The notes under the pieces are model-generated. The model made no database searches. It was not told the origin of the DNA and worked only from the letters and a program-made list of their open reading frames with translations. From Planctomycetota bacterium (GTDB taxonomy: Bacteria; Planctomycetota; UBA1135; GCA-002686595), in contig DUDB01000051.1 of NCBI GenBank assembly GCA_012959525.1, positions 174,631 to 238,630 of the forward strand: 64,000 nucleotides of DNA, written 5' to 3'. Of the stretch, positions 7,659 through 15,862 are shown piece by piece; position 1 is the first letter of the stretch, and every line of letters begins with the position of its first letter. The translations under genes were made by a program, and so were the position numbers.

Positions 7659-9565
7659 CGTTGTTGGGAATTGCCGTCTTCCTCAATGTCACCGCTGGTC
7701 GGCGCAGCGGGCACGGAGCTTGGGATGGCAACGGTCTGGACGCTCGAATCGGTGACGAACCAGATCGGCACGAGGCCCGTCATGAGCATAAATTCGGGCC
7801 CAAAAGAGGAGCGCTGGTAGGCGTAGCCGCGGCCCTCATTCACCTCCATCCAGCTCAATGAGGGTTCAAAGAAGCTCTCCACGTAATCTGACTCCGGCAG
7901 TGCCGCCACGTCGATGGGCAGATTCCCTCCGGCCGCGCCCATGGAGGCCAACGCCTTCAAGCCACCGTAGACCGACCCCAAGAAGCTCGCCCAATCCGCC
8001 TGTGCTGCCCCACTCGCGCCAGAGGGGACGCCTTCCAGGGCGAATGCTCCCGAGCCTGCATCCTCGTCCTTCAGGGCGCGTCGCAACTCGCGCTTGGTGT
8101 GATTGGGCAAGGGGGTGAGAATCACCCGGTCGTCCAGGATGGCCAGGCACGGGCGCATGAGACCCTCCATACCGATCATGATGGTGGGAAGTTCCAGTGA
8201 TTGGGCCTCGGCTTCGGACGCGTTGAATTGAAGGGTGTAGAGGGGTCTGCCGCGATACTCATCGACCTTTATGGTCAGTACCCCTGCCCCCTCCTTGGCT
8301 CCCCAGGCAGCCAATCCGTCCATCCCCCGCTTGAACGCCGCGGCGTCCTCCAGGGCAATCACGCCGATGATGGGTGGAGCTGCTAGAAGGGACTTGGGCT
8401 TGGGCAGGCCTACGGCAATGGAACTGCCGAGGGGTGCCAATAGATCCGAGCGGTAATCGAAATCCAGACCGGCTTCTTCCGAGCCCGGGAGTCCACTGGT
8501 GAGCTCCTCCAGAGCCGACTTGTTGAGGGAGGCACACCACTGGACCATGGCGTCCTGGGGAAGCAGCCCCAGAGCATTCTCCGTCATGGGCTCGCTGGAC
8601 AGGAGCCGGCTCGCCGGGCGGGCGGGCACTTCAAAAACGCCCTCCGTTACAAACTGTCCCTCGGCGTCGACTACCGACCTCCAATGACCGCCACGTAGGA
8701 CCATGGAGAGGTTGGCCCCGAAGAGAGCCTCGCCCATGCTCGATGCCAGTTCAGCCATGGCGAATTCCGGTGTGGATGCGATCAGGTCCCCGGTCGGAAA
8801 TCCGGAGCGGCTGAGCCAATCAAAGACCACGGTTCCCTCGGCGACCAACTCCCGGCTCCCGGCCCCTAGGCTCTTGGGGTCTAGGCCCGGGGCCGTCCCC
8901 TGTAGCCTCTGGACAAGGCTCTCGGGGTCGGGGCGGCCGAGGAGAATGGCCAGGTGCGCTCCGTGGTGAACGAGACTGGCCTGGGGTTCGAGGCCTGTGG
9001 ACGCCTCGGCAATCCGGGTCTGCCCGCTCTCCTTGCGAACGATCTTCGCCCCCCCCACCGCGGCAACTGCAACGGCCATGTCGAAGGCCTTCGCGGCGAC
9101 CGCAGCATCTTGGAACTCAATCTGCAGTTGAAAAAGGGGCAAGGCGGAATCCTCAGCGGATTCGAACACGCCCTGGACCGCGGACTGGACCAGTCCAGAT
9201 CCATTGAAAACAAGGGAGGCCGAGACCGCCTCGGCCTTCTCGAGCAGGGGCAGGAAGGGAGGCAATTTCCCCGCCAACACCGCCTTCTCGTAGAAGCTCA
9301 GGCCTAGGTCCAGGGGGCTATCGACCTCCTCCCCTGCGAGCCCACCAATGAGTTCACCAAGGCCCTCATCCTGGAAGAGGCGCCCCAGGGATGTGCGCGG
9401 GTAGGCCTCTCTCAAGCCAGGCAGATCCGGGACCGAGAGGAACCAGACGGCCTCCGGTGAGTGGTGCTCGACGTGCCGTTGCGGGGCCGCCCCGGCTTGG
9501 GAGCCCACCAGAATCAGGACAATGAAAAGGCATAGGCCTTGGTAGAGATTTCGGGTCATGGTCAA
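7655..9565 (-). CDS. Large secreted protein, DUF3352-like, function unknown
   Basis: 636 residues with an N-terminal signal peptide (hydrophobic core about residues 10-26, cleavage near SQAGA-A). The rest is periplasmic or exported, with many short beta-strand/helix units of the type 'LLPQDAMVQWCASLNK... GLDFDYRS' that recall the DUF3352 family of secreted proteins; I could not confirm that assignment. No catalytic motif is visible. Second gene of the leftward operon, 9 bases after the repeat protein and overlapping the acyltransferase by 4. The shared operon suggests an envelope role. Confidence 0.65.
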   Translation of the reverse strand: MTMTRNLYQGLCLFIVLILVGSQAGAAPQRHVEHHSPEAVWFLSVPDLPGLREAYPRTSLGRLFQDEGLGELIGGLAGEEVDSPLDLGLSFYEKAVLAGKLPPFLPLLEKAEAVSASLVFNGSGLVQSAVQGVFESAEDSALPLFQLQIEFQDAAVAAKAFDMAVAVAAVGGAKIVRKESGQTRIAEASTGLEPQASLVHHGAHLAILLGRPDPESLVQRLQGTAPGLDPKSLGAGSRELVAEGTVVFDWLSRSGFPTGDLIASTPEFAMAELASSMGEALFGANLSMVLRGGHWRSVVDAEGQFVTEGVFEVPARPASRLLSSEPMTENALGLLPQDAMVQWCASLNKSALEELTSGLPGSEEAGLDFDYRSDLLAPLGSSIAVGLPKPKSLLAAPPIIGVIALEDAAAFKRGMDGLAAWGAKEGAGVLTIKVDEYRGRPLYTLQFNASEAEAQSLELPTIMIGMEGLMRPCLAILDDRVILTPLPNHTKRELRRALKDEDAGSGAFALEGVPSGASGAAQADWASFLGSVYGGLKALASMGAAGGNLPIDVAALPESDYVESFFEPSLSWMEVNEGRGYAYQRSSFGPEFMLMTGLVPIWFVTDSSVQTVAIPSSVPAAPTSGDIEEDGNSQQR

Positions 9566-9574
9566 TCGATAGGG

Positions 9575-11032
9575 TTAGAGGCCGGCAAACGCCCGTAACT
9601 CGGATTCATGTGCCTCAACACTCTTACGCAGGGCGCCGAAAAGCTTCTTGCTGTCCTTTCCGGCTCGCAGGGCCTGCTTGAGTTCGGCGTGGGCCTCAAT
9701 CACCTCTGCACACCCCCCATCAACGATAAAGGACATGATTAGGCCGGCACCGTTGATCAGGGAACCTGTTCTGCGGTTTTGTGGGTCTAACTCAAGATCG
9801 AAGACCGGTCGCAAGAAACTCAGGCCCCCTTGCCGCTTGAGGTTGTCAACAGACCACTTCCGCACCCACCACTGATCGCCGCCGCTGCCCACGGAGCTGT
9901 CCTCGTAGTAGCGCGCGCCATAGCAGGCGGCACCCCAAGAGAACCATGCGGGGATGTCCTTCTCCCCGTAGAACGACTCGACAAAGTCGGCCCGGTATCC
10001 TTTCTTGGTGAGCTTCTCGATGGCTTTCGGGCTGGGGTCCATGCGGTCCACAAAGGACAGGCCAAAGGCCATGCGGGCGTCGTGAACCCCGAAGCTGTCC
10101 CCGTTCTCCTGGGAGGCGTCCCAAAAGGAGGCTCCAGCCCCCAGCCAGCCCTTCCCCTTGTCCGTCAACCAGCTCTCCATGAAGGTTGAGCTCAGTGCCT
10201 CTACCAGCCGTCGGCCATCTGCCGCGGGGCGCCCGGCGGCCGATTCAGCGGCAAAGAAGCCCATCTGGTCTGAAGACTTGAAGAGAGCCACCCGGATACG
10301 GCCGCTCGGTGGTGTCCCATAGACCTTGACCATGTCTCGGTAGCAGCGCTCCATCTCGCCGATGGCTTTCTTCGCCGTGGCTCGGGAGCAGGAGGTCCAC
10401 AACTCAAGGTGGTCGCTGGGGATGACCCAGCTCCGCTCGAATCGGCCGTGGTGGCGGTCGGCCTCATCTGTGGTCAGCCACTCTTCACCGCACTTCCAAA
10501 GGCCCTCCTTCATCTTGGGGATCTCCTCTGGGGAGACCCAGACGAGGTCCTGGCGGACCCAACCCCCTTCTAGGCGCTCAAGGTCCTCGGGGGCAAGCCA
10601 ATCGCCGTTCGGCCCACGAACGAGGCCCTTTTCGAGAAACGGCAGGTCTGCAGGTTCGACCCATTGGCCATCGTGCTTCACCAAGCCGGCGTCCTTTGCC
10701 TCTTTGTCGCGTTGCTTGGCGATGGCCTGGTCCACCTTCTTCTGGCTCGTGTACCAACGGCCTTCATGTCGCACGTGCCTCAGTGCCTTGCGGGCCTCCA
10801 GGTGGTCGGTGTCCGCTTTGATCACGGCCCGCAGGGTCTCCTTCCCGGACGCATCCCTGCTGGTGTCCACACACCACTGATAGAGCATCCAGAGCTTTTC
10901 AGCGTCGCCCTTGGCGTCAGCCAGGCGCTTGTCGAATTCCGCATCGGCTTCGGAAACTTCCTCGCACGGCTGAAGAACGGGAAATCTGGGCGGAGTCGCG
11001 GGCAGGGCTAGAGACAGCAGAATCGCAAGCAT
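9575..11032 (-). CDS. Secreted protein with Trp/Gly-rich tandem repeats and a C-terminal peptidase-like region
   Basis: The ATG at 11032 is chosen because GAGGAGG, a near-perfect ribosome site, lies just upstream; a 14-residue-longer frame exists but lacks one. The 485-residue product starts with a signal peptide (LAILLSLALPAT). Residues about 95-215 hold at least five degenerate repeats of roughly 22-28 residues built as G-x-W-V-x-P/S-x-E/D (GRWYTS, GQWVEP, GDWLAP, LVWVSP, EEWLTT, RSWVIP). The remainder resembles secreted zinc-peptidase-like proteins but has no HExxH, so it may be an inactive homologue. First gene of the leftward operon. Family not recognised. Confidence 0.7.
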   Translation of the reverse strand: MLAILLSLALPATPPRFPVLQPCEEVSEADAEFDKRLADAKGDAEKLWMLYQWCVDTSRDASGKETLRAVIKADTDHLEARKALRHVRHEGRWYTSQKKVDQAIAKQRDKEAKDAGLVKHDGQWVEPADLPFLEKGLVRGPNGDWLAPEDLERLEGGWVRQDLVWVSPEEIPKMKEGLWKCGEEWLTTDEADRHHGRFERSWVIPSDHLELWTSCSRATAKKAIGEMERCYRDMVKVYGTPPSGRIRVALFKSSDQMGFFAAESAAGRPAADGRRLVEALSSTFMESWLTDKGKGWLGAGASFWDASQENGDSFGVHDARMAFGLSFVDRMDPSPKAIEKLTKKGYRADFVESFYGEKDIPAWFSWGAACYGARYYEDSSVGSGGDQWWVRKWSVDNLKRQGGLSFLRPVFDLELDPQNRRTGSLINGAGLIMSFIVDGGCAEVIEAHAELKQALRAGKDSKKLFGALRKSVEAHESELRAFAGL

Positions 11033-11152
11033 GGAGCCTCCTCGGGCAGGGATGACGAAGCGCTCCAGCCACAATAACGCGAGGGCTGCATCCCGCGCCC
11101 GAAAAGCGCCGAATCCGGGAGGCTAGCGCCGGTTCTCTCCTCATTGAAGCCC

Positions 11153-11182
11153 TTGTGGCCCGACCCGGACTGCCCATAGAAT
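11153..11182 (+). promoter_or_regulatory. Possible sigma-70 promoter for the cyclophilin gene
   Basis: A TAGAAT box (11177-11182, five of six consensus bases) lies 18 bases after TTGTGG (11153-11158, three of six). It sits in the divergent gap between the repeat protein and the cyclophilin gene and would give a leader of about 50 bases before ATG 11241. Confidence 0.35.
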
Positions 11183-11240
11183 GCCGCGCCATGAGGTCCG
11201 CAACCCGGACCCGTCCCACCAATCTCGTCCCTACCACGCC

Positions 11241-12290
11241 ATGGCACATTCCAAGTCCCGCACCAAGCACAAGGCCGCCACCGAGGTGACCATTGTCACC
11301 GATGAGAAGTCCACATTCGCCGAAGCGGTGGACAGGTATTGGCGACCCGTGGCGCTGCTCGCTCTGGCCTCGGCAGGCTGGGTCCTGTACGGCGAGTACC
11401 AGGAAGAGGAAACCACCAATGCACGCAATGCAGAATGGGAAATCCTAGTAACTGCCGCAACTACGGGCGATCCTGAAGAGCTAATGAAGGCGGCGCAGGC
11501 CGACCTCGCCGGCACCGGGGTCGAGGGGTGGGCCGCCCTTGCAGCCGTTTCGTCGTTCGCGGCAGAGCGCGACTACTCGGGTGCGATGGAGGCCGTCGCC
11601 GCAATTGAAGCGTCGGGCGCGCCTCTCCTTACAAGTCTCAGCCTGCCCATAGGGAAGGAGGGTGCGGAGACAACGATCGCCGGAATCCTCAAGGCAACCC
11701 TCGGTAGCCAGCAGGACCAGGACCGGGCACTGGGGGCGCTTTTCGAAAACGCCCCGCCCCCGGAAGGCTCGCCCGTGGTGGAAATGGACGTGGATCTTGG
11801 GGGCAGGACACTCTCGATTGCCCTGGCCCTCTATGCCGAGCAGGCACCCCTGCACGTGGAGAATTTCCTGAAGCTGGTGGGCGAGGGGTATTACGACGGC
11901 ACGAAGTTCCACCGCATCATCCGGGGGTTCATGATCCAGGGCGGCGACCCGAACACCAAGGATCCAACCAAGGGCGTGGAGACCTGGGGCCAGGGCGGAC
12001 CGGAATACAAAATAGACCAGGAGGGCGGCGATCGGGTCCATTCTCAATACGTACTGTCCGCCGCTAAGAACCCAAATGAACTCCAGAGCTCGGGCTCCCA
12101 GTTTTTTATCACCACGGGCAGCCCACACCACCTGGACGGAATCCATACGGTGTTCGGTATGGTGATCGAGGGCCAGGCCGCGGTTGACGAGCTCGACGGC
12201 GTTGCAGTCCGCCCCCCCCAATTCCAGGGGCAGAGCATACCGGCAGCCCCAGTCCCCACCATCACGAGCGCCCGCGTTCGGGAACAATAG
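11241..12290 (+). CDS. Membrane-anchored peptidyl-prolyl isomerase, cyclophilin type
   Basis: From ATG 11241, 349 residues. A basic N-terminus (KSRTKHKAA) precedes one membrane span (about residues 38-55), a helical linker region of about 110 residues, and a cyclophilin domain (about 175-340). Cyclophilin signatures are FHRIIRGFMIQGGDP with the catalytic Arg, and SSGSQFFIT. It accelerates cis-trans isomerisation of X-Pro bonds, here probably on the outer face of the inner membrane. A start 20 codons upstream (11181) is open, but the 11241 start gives the expected positive-inside anchor. The helical linker recalls TPR-like chaperone modules; that is inference. Confidence 0.9.
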   Translation: MAHSKSRTKHKAATEVTIVTDEKSTFAEAVDRYWRPVALLALASAGWVLYGEYQEEETTNARNAEWEILVTAATTGDPEELMKAAQADLAGTGVEGWAALAAVSSFAAERDYSGAMEAVAAIEASGAPLLTSLSLPIGKEGAETTIAGILKATLGSQQDQDRALGALFENAPPPEGSPVVEMDVDLGGRTLSIALALYAEQAPLHVENFLKLVGEGYYDGTKFHRIIRGFMIQGGDPNTKDPTKGVETWGQGGPEYKIDQEGGDRVHSQYVLSAAKNPNELQSSGSQFFITTGSPHHLDGIHTVFGMVIEGQAAVDELDGVAVRPPQFQGQSIPAAPVPTITSARVREQ

Positions 12291-12356
12291 ACCCAGGCTC
12301 GCCGCATAGGCTCTCGTCTCTAGGAACGCCCAATATTCTGGGCCGACCATCGGTAG

Positions 12357-12372
12357 TGTTCCACGTGGAACA
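12357..12372. promoter_or_regulatory. parS centromere site 1
   Basis: The perfect palindrome TGTTCCACGTGGAACA, symmetrical for two more bases on each side (AG...CT). It differs from the classic chromosomal parS core only at the GTTTC/GTTCC position and is a well-known variant. It lies just downstream of parB. ParB nucleates here and spreads to form the partition complex. Confidence 0.93.
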
Positions 12373-12616
12373 CTCTGACCAAGCTTGGTCCGATAGGCTT
12401 GTGCCGAGCCTCCTCGTCGAGGCAGTTTTCCACGGACCATCCACTCGGGCCCCCCCCTGGGAAAGCTCCCCTCACGGCCCAGGATGACCTATTTAGGGCC
12501 TCTATCCCTGGCGGCCCCAGAGTATTCCACAATCCATGAACCGCTCGCCGTCAGGCCGGCGCAAAGGGTGACGAGAGCTCCCCTACTCTACCGGCGGCCC
12601 GGCTCGCACACGGAAG

Positions 12617-12632
12617 TGTTCCACGTGGAACA
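12617..12632. promoter_or_regulatory. parS centromere site 2
   Basis: A second identical copy of TGTTCCACGTGGAACA, again flanked by AG and CT, 10 bases past the parB stop codon. Confidence 0.93.
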
Positions 12633-12641
12633 CTCTCGAAT

Positions 12642-13541
12642 CTAAACCTCGTCTTGGGGGGCCAGGGTCTCCATGAGCCGCTCCAGCTCATCACGGTCGT
12701 GGTAGTGCACCACGATTTGACCCTTGTAGCCCTTCCGGTTGGTGACGGACACCTTGGTCCCCAACGAAGAGCGTAGTCGCCCCTCGAACTCCCTGGCCCA
12801 AGGCTCCTGCTTGGGCGTCGGCCGGCCGGAGACCTTAGTACCCGAGGATCCCGCGGCAACCTGAGTGCCATCCTTCACCAGGGCCTCGACTTCGCGAACA
12901 GAGAGCTCTTCCCTCACAATCTTCGCGAGGAGGGTCGGGATGATCTTCGGGTTTGCGGCGCCAAGTAGAGCGCGAGCGTGCCCCATGGTCACTAGCCCGG
13001 CAATCAATGCCTCTTGAGCCTCCTTGGGCAGATCGAGAAGCCGCAGGTGGTTGGCTACCGTGGCCCGATTCATACCCACCCTGGCTCCGACCTGATCCTG
13101 GGTCATACCCGCGCGGTCAATCAGATCCCGATACCCCCGGGCCTTCTCCATGGGGTCCAGATCCTCCCTTTGGAGGTTCTCCACCAGAGCCAACTCCAGG
13201 GCCTGAACCTCATCGATCCCAACCACCACCCGCACAGGGATCTCGGCCAGGCCAGCCAGCCGCGCAGCACGCCATCTCCGCTCACCGGCGACGATCCGAT
13301 AGCGATCGCCTTGGGCGCGAACACAGACCGGTTGGAGCAACCCGTGCTGCACGATGCTCTCACGGAGAGACTCCATGGCCTCACTGGCGAACACTTTCCG
13401 CGGCTGGTCCGGGTTGGGGTCCACATGCTCGATGGCCACCGTGCGTAGCTCTCGGGATTCTGAAACCTGATCATCTCCTGTGGGGATTCCGACGTCGCCT
13501 CCGAGCAAGGCGCCCAAGCCACGGCCAAGTCTGCGTTCCAT
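12642..13541 (-). CDS. parB: Chromosome partition protein ParB (CTP-dependent clamp)
   Basis: 299 residues in the standard order. The N-terminal RRLGRGLGALLG peptide is the segment that stimulates the ParA ATPase. The ParB/Srx-like CTP-binding domain includes DPNPDQPRK and the GERRWRAA box. A helix-turn-helix (TQDQVGARVGMNRATVANHLR, about 140-160) reads parS, and a C-terminal dimerisation domain follows a low-complexity linker near 200-215. It binds the three parS sites found within 1.3 kb. Unusually, parA is not adjacent but lies 9 kb away with genes for other functions between. ATG at 13539-13541. Confidence 0.97.
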   Translation of the reverse strand: MERRLGRGLGALLGGDVGIPTGDDQVSESRELRTVAIEHVDPNPDQPRKVFASEAMESLRESIVQHGLLQPVCVRAQGDRYRIVAGERRWRAARLAGLAEIPVRVVVGIDEVQALELALVENLQREDLDPMEKARGYRDLIDRAGMTQDQVGARVGMNRATVANHLRLLDLPKEAQEALIAGLVTMGHARALLGAANPKIIPTLLAKIVREELSVREVEALVKDGTQVAAGSSGTKVSGRPTPKQEPWAREFEGRLRSSLGTKVSVTNRKGYKGQIVVHYHDRDELERLMETLAPQDEV

Positions 13542-13586
13542 GATTGTCTAACTCCCTGCGGGGACTTACGGTGGGTTCTCCAAGAG

Positions 13587-13602
13587 TGTTCCACGTGGAA
13601 CA
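13587..13602. promoter_or_regulatory. parS centromere site 3
   Basis: A third identical 16-bp palindrome TGTTCCACGTGGAACA, 46 bases upstream of the parB start and about 86 bases upstream of the next rightward gene. Its position in the divergent promoter region suggests it could also let ParB control its own expression. Confidence 0.93.
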
Positions 13603-13687
13603 CCTCCCCTACCATGCCCCGAACCGCCCACATACTCAACCCCGCCTGGCTTTGGGGCTCGCCGGTTCTCACCCCCAAGCTGCTGGC

Positions 13688-14368
13688 GTGATTGGCTTGT
13701 CCACCTCCAGGTGGGTCGCATCGCGACTGCTGCGTCAGCCCGCCTTCTGGGTGCTCGGAGGGACGATTGGCGCCCTTTGGCCGACGGTTGCCTCCCTGAG
13801 CCCGATGGGCTTAACGACATCGGAAGGCAGCATTCCCGGCGTTCTATACGAAGCTGCATTTCTATCCGTCCTTGCTGGACACTGCCTTGCCATGACGATG
13901 GCAGGAACGTTGGAGTGGTTCGTCAAGCCCTTGACCCTTGTCCGCCGGGCCACTTTCTACCTAGCCGCAAGCACAACCGCAGCCGCCCTCTTGTTGGCCG
14001 CCGCCCTCTGCCTGCCGGTCCTCCTGGGAACACCCAGCCCCCCCCTGTTGGCTTTGTGCCTAACCCATCTGCACTTGGCGGCCATCAGTCTCATCCTCGT
14101 CCAGATCCCTGTCCCGGCTGCCGCGCGCGCCCCCGCTTTGCTTGTGAGCGCATGGATTCTGCCCGCCCTCGGTTACGCGGTGCCCCTGCTTGGCCCGGCA
14201 CTTGTCGGCATTTTCGATGCAGGCGGACACCTGGATCTGGCTCGTCTCTCCGGCGGGACTTCGCCGACGCACCTCCTGCCCATAGCTGGCCTGGCTTTGG
14301 CGGCCTGGATGCTGGAGGGGTCAACGGCTCCAGAGCAGCCCGCGCCCCTTCAGGCTCGGGACAGGTAG
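13688..14368 (+). CDS. Multi-pass membrane protein, function unknown
   Basis: About 226 residues from the GTG at 13688, with five or six hydrophobic spans (for example PAFWVLGGTIGALWPTV, AALLLAAALCLPVLL, LALCLTHLHLAAISLILV). The frame is open further 5' to 13544, but that part would run through parS site 3 and lacks membrane character, so I exclude it; the exact start is uncertain. No family motif is recognised. It diverges from parB and overlaps the convergent HPr-fusion gene by 19 bases. Confidence 0.65.
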   Translation: MIGLSTSRWVASRLLRQPAFWVLGGTIGALWPTVASLSPMGLTTSEGSIPGVLYEAAFLSVLAGHCLAMTMAGTLEWFVKPLTLVRRATFYLAASTTAAALLLAAALCLPVLLGTPSPPLLALCLTHLHLAAISLILVQIPVPAAARAPALLVSAWILPALGYAVPLLGPALVGIFDAGGHLDLARLSGGTSPTHLLPIAGLALAAWMLEGSTAPEQPAPLQARDR

Positions 14369-15672
14369 CCCAGTTCCGGAGGCAGCGTATCGGTTCCGCC
14401 TTCACCCAGATCATGGTGAAAGAGCAGGGCAATATCGCGTAGAGGCCGCTCATCCCCACGGAACCGGAACCGCTTCTCGTCGGATTTGGACCCCGCGGCA
14501 ATCATCATCTCAAGGATGGACCCGGCGCTACAGGTCACGCCGGCCACTTCAAACTCCACGGGGGTGGCGTAGTGGACGACGATGGAAACCACCAGGGAGA
14601 TTGGACGTGCGTGCAACACCAGGCCCTCTCCCAGTTCCACGTCAAGCACCTGCAGGTTCGTGTAGGAGGGCAGCAGGTCTTCGGCCAGAACCCGGCCCTC
14701 GGCCATGAGCCTCCCGGCCCAGAGCAGGAGCACGTTCAAGATCACATTGGAGACCTGGGCCCGCGGAGCGAGCCGGGCCAGCTGGCTGCGGGCCCCATCA
14801 TCACGCACTTCGCTCTCGTGGCGCTCCAGGAAGTGAACCAGCTGTGTGGCGGCCTCTAGGAGGTGCAAGGAGCCCGATACGTGCCCGCGCAGCTTCGGGA
14901 GCCGCTCATCCGCGCTCTCCAGCCGGGTGTTGCCAATGTAGGTGTCGTAGGTGGACTGCAGGTTGTGAACCGTCGCCGTATAGACCCGGGCTGTTTCCTC
15001 GGTAAGCGACTCGCGCAGGAATGTGTCCCTTTTCGCAGGCTCCTCGATAATGCCGCTAGCCCCCTCATCCAGCATGGTGCAGGCCTGCAGGTACTTTGAG
15101 GCCACTTCAGCAATGCGCTGCTCCTCTTCGGCGATGTCCTCCAGCCCCACGTCCCTCGGGAGGCGGAAGCGCACCAGGGGAAAGCCCGACTCACCCTCCT
15201 CGTGTCCCTCCTTGGGGTGAGGAACGCCGTGGCGCTCGGCTTCTGCGCGGATCTCTCCCAAGAGCGCCACCAACACATCCTGGACCCAGCGGCGAGCGGC
15301 GGTCAGATCCTCTCGGGCCATGTCCGCATCCAGCCCTGACAAGGACTCCAACACCTGATAATTGTCGAGCCGCCTGATGAGGTGCTCCAGTGACAGGCCC
15401 GCCATGGAGAAGCCCCGGATGGAGGCCACCAGCTCGGTGACCGGAGCGTAGCTCTGGTTGGAGCGCGCGCCGTAGTCGTCGAGGAAGGACTCAAGCTCGT
15501 CAGCCTCGGAATACAGCAAGAAGAACAGGCGCTTCGTCCAGGCGCCGATCTGAGGGGACGAGAGCGTGTTGGTCAGGCGCAGCAGATCCTGGGCTCGGCT
15601 GCCAAACAGGTTTGCAAAATCCCGCTCTGGGACAAGTTGTTCGAGGGAGCCTTCAGGGGTCTGACCAAGCAT
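14350..15672 (-). CDS. Large helical protein with C-terminal HPr-like phosphocarrier domain
   Basis: From ATG 15672 the product has 440 residues; the frame is open to 15864, but that extension looks non-coding. The first 340 residues are mostly helical with no recognised domain. The last 90 resemble the PTS phosphocarrier HPr: GLVLHARPISLVV matches the HPr active-site block with His354 in place of HPr His15, followed by a second helix-strand unit (CSAGSILEMMIAAG) like the HPr regulatory-Ser segment. HPr carries phosphate from Enzyme I, but no Enzyme I or permease gene is nearby, which points to a regulatory role. It diverges from the sigma factor gene, sharing the 190-base upstream region. 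Confidence 0.7.
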   Translation of the reverse strand: MLGQTPEGSLEQLVPERDFANLFGSRAQDLLRLTNTLSSPQIGAWTKRLFFLLYSEADELESFLDDYGARSNQSYAPVTELVASIRGFSMAGLSLEHLIRRLDNYQVLESLSGLDADMAREDLTAARRWVQDVLVALLGEIRAEAERHGVPHPKEGHEEGESGFPLVRFRLPRDVGLEDIAEEEQRIAEVASKYLQACTMLDEGASGIIEEPAKRDTFLRESLTEETARVYTATVHNLQSTYDTYIGNTRLESADERLPKLRGHVSGSLHLLEAATQLVHFLERHESEVRDDGARSQLARLAPRAQVSNVILNVLLLWAGRLMAEGRVLAEDLLPSYTNLQVLDVELGEGLVLHARPISLVVSIVVHYATPVEFEVAGVTCSAGSILEMMIAAGSKSDEKRFRFRGDERPLRDIALLFHHDLGEGGTDTLPPELGYLSRA

Positions 15673-15850
15673 GGTTGGGCGGGAGCCACCTCCCTCAGGG
15701 TAGTCTACCAGAGCATGGCCCAAGACCTCGCCTTCCTCGTGGTTATTACTCAAGTACCGCGCCAGACCTGGACGACAAAAGGAAGACGCAAATAACCTCG
15801 AGGGGCTAACCCCCCTCTCCCCGCCGCAGCCCCAACTCCCCTCGAGGGCC

Positions 15851-15855
15851 AGGAG
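15851..15855 (+). promoter_or_regulatory. Ribosome binding site supporting an AUU start
   Basis: AGGAG, seven bases before the ATT codon at 15863. It is one of the better Shine-Dalgarno matches in the window and decides the start of the sigma factor gene, which has no ATG, GTG or TTG in frame before conserved region 1.2. Confidence 0.6.
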
Positions 15856-15862
15856 CAGTCCC

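Larger units (their letters stand above)
12291..12641. other. Intergenic region between cyclophilin and parB stops, holding two parS sites
   Basis: 351 bases between two convergent genes with no convincing coding frame. It contains two copies of the 16-bp parS palindrome (12357 and 12617), about 260 bases apart. Otherwise I see only a moderately AT-rich stretch near 12490-12540. Confidence 0.7.

Noticed and set aside
13544..13687. N-terminal extension of the membrane protein beside parB
   Set aside because: It starts at TTG in the parB leader, reads through a parS site and shows no membrane or domain features.
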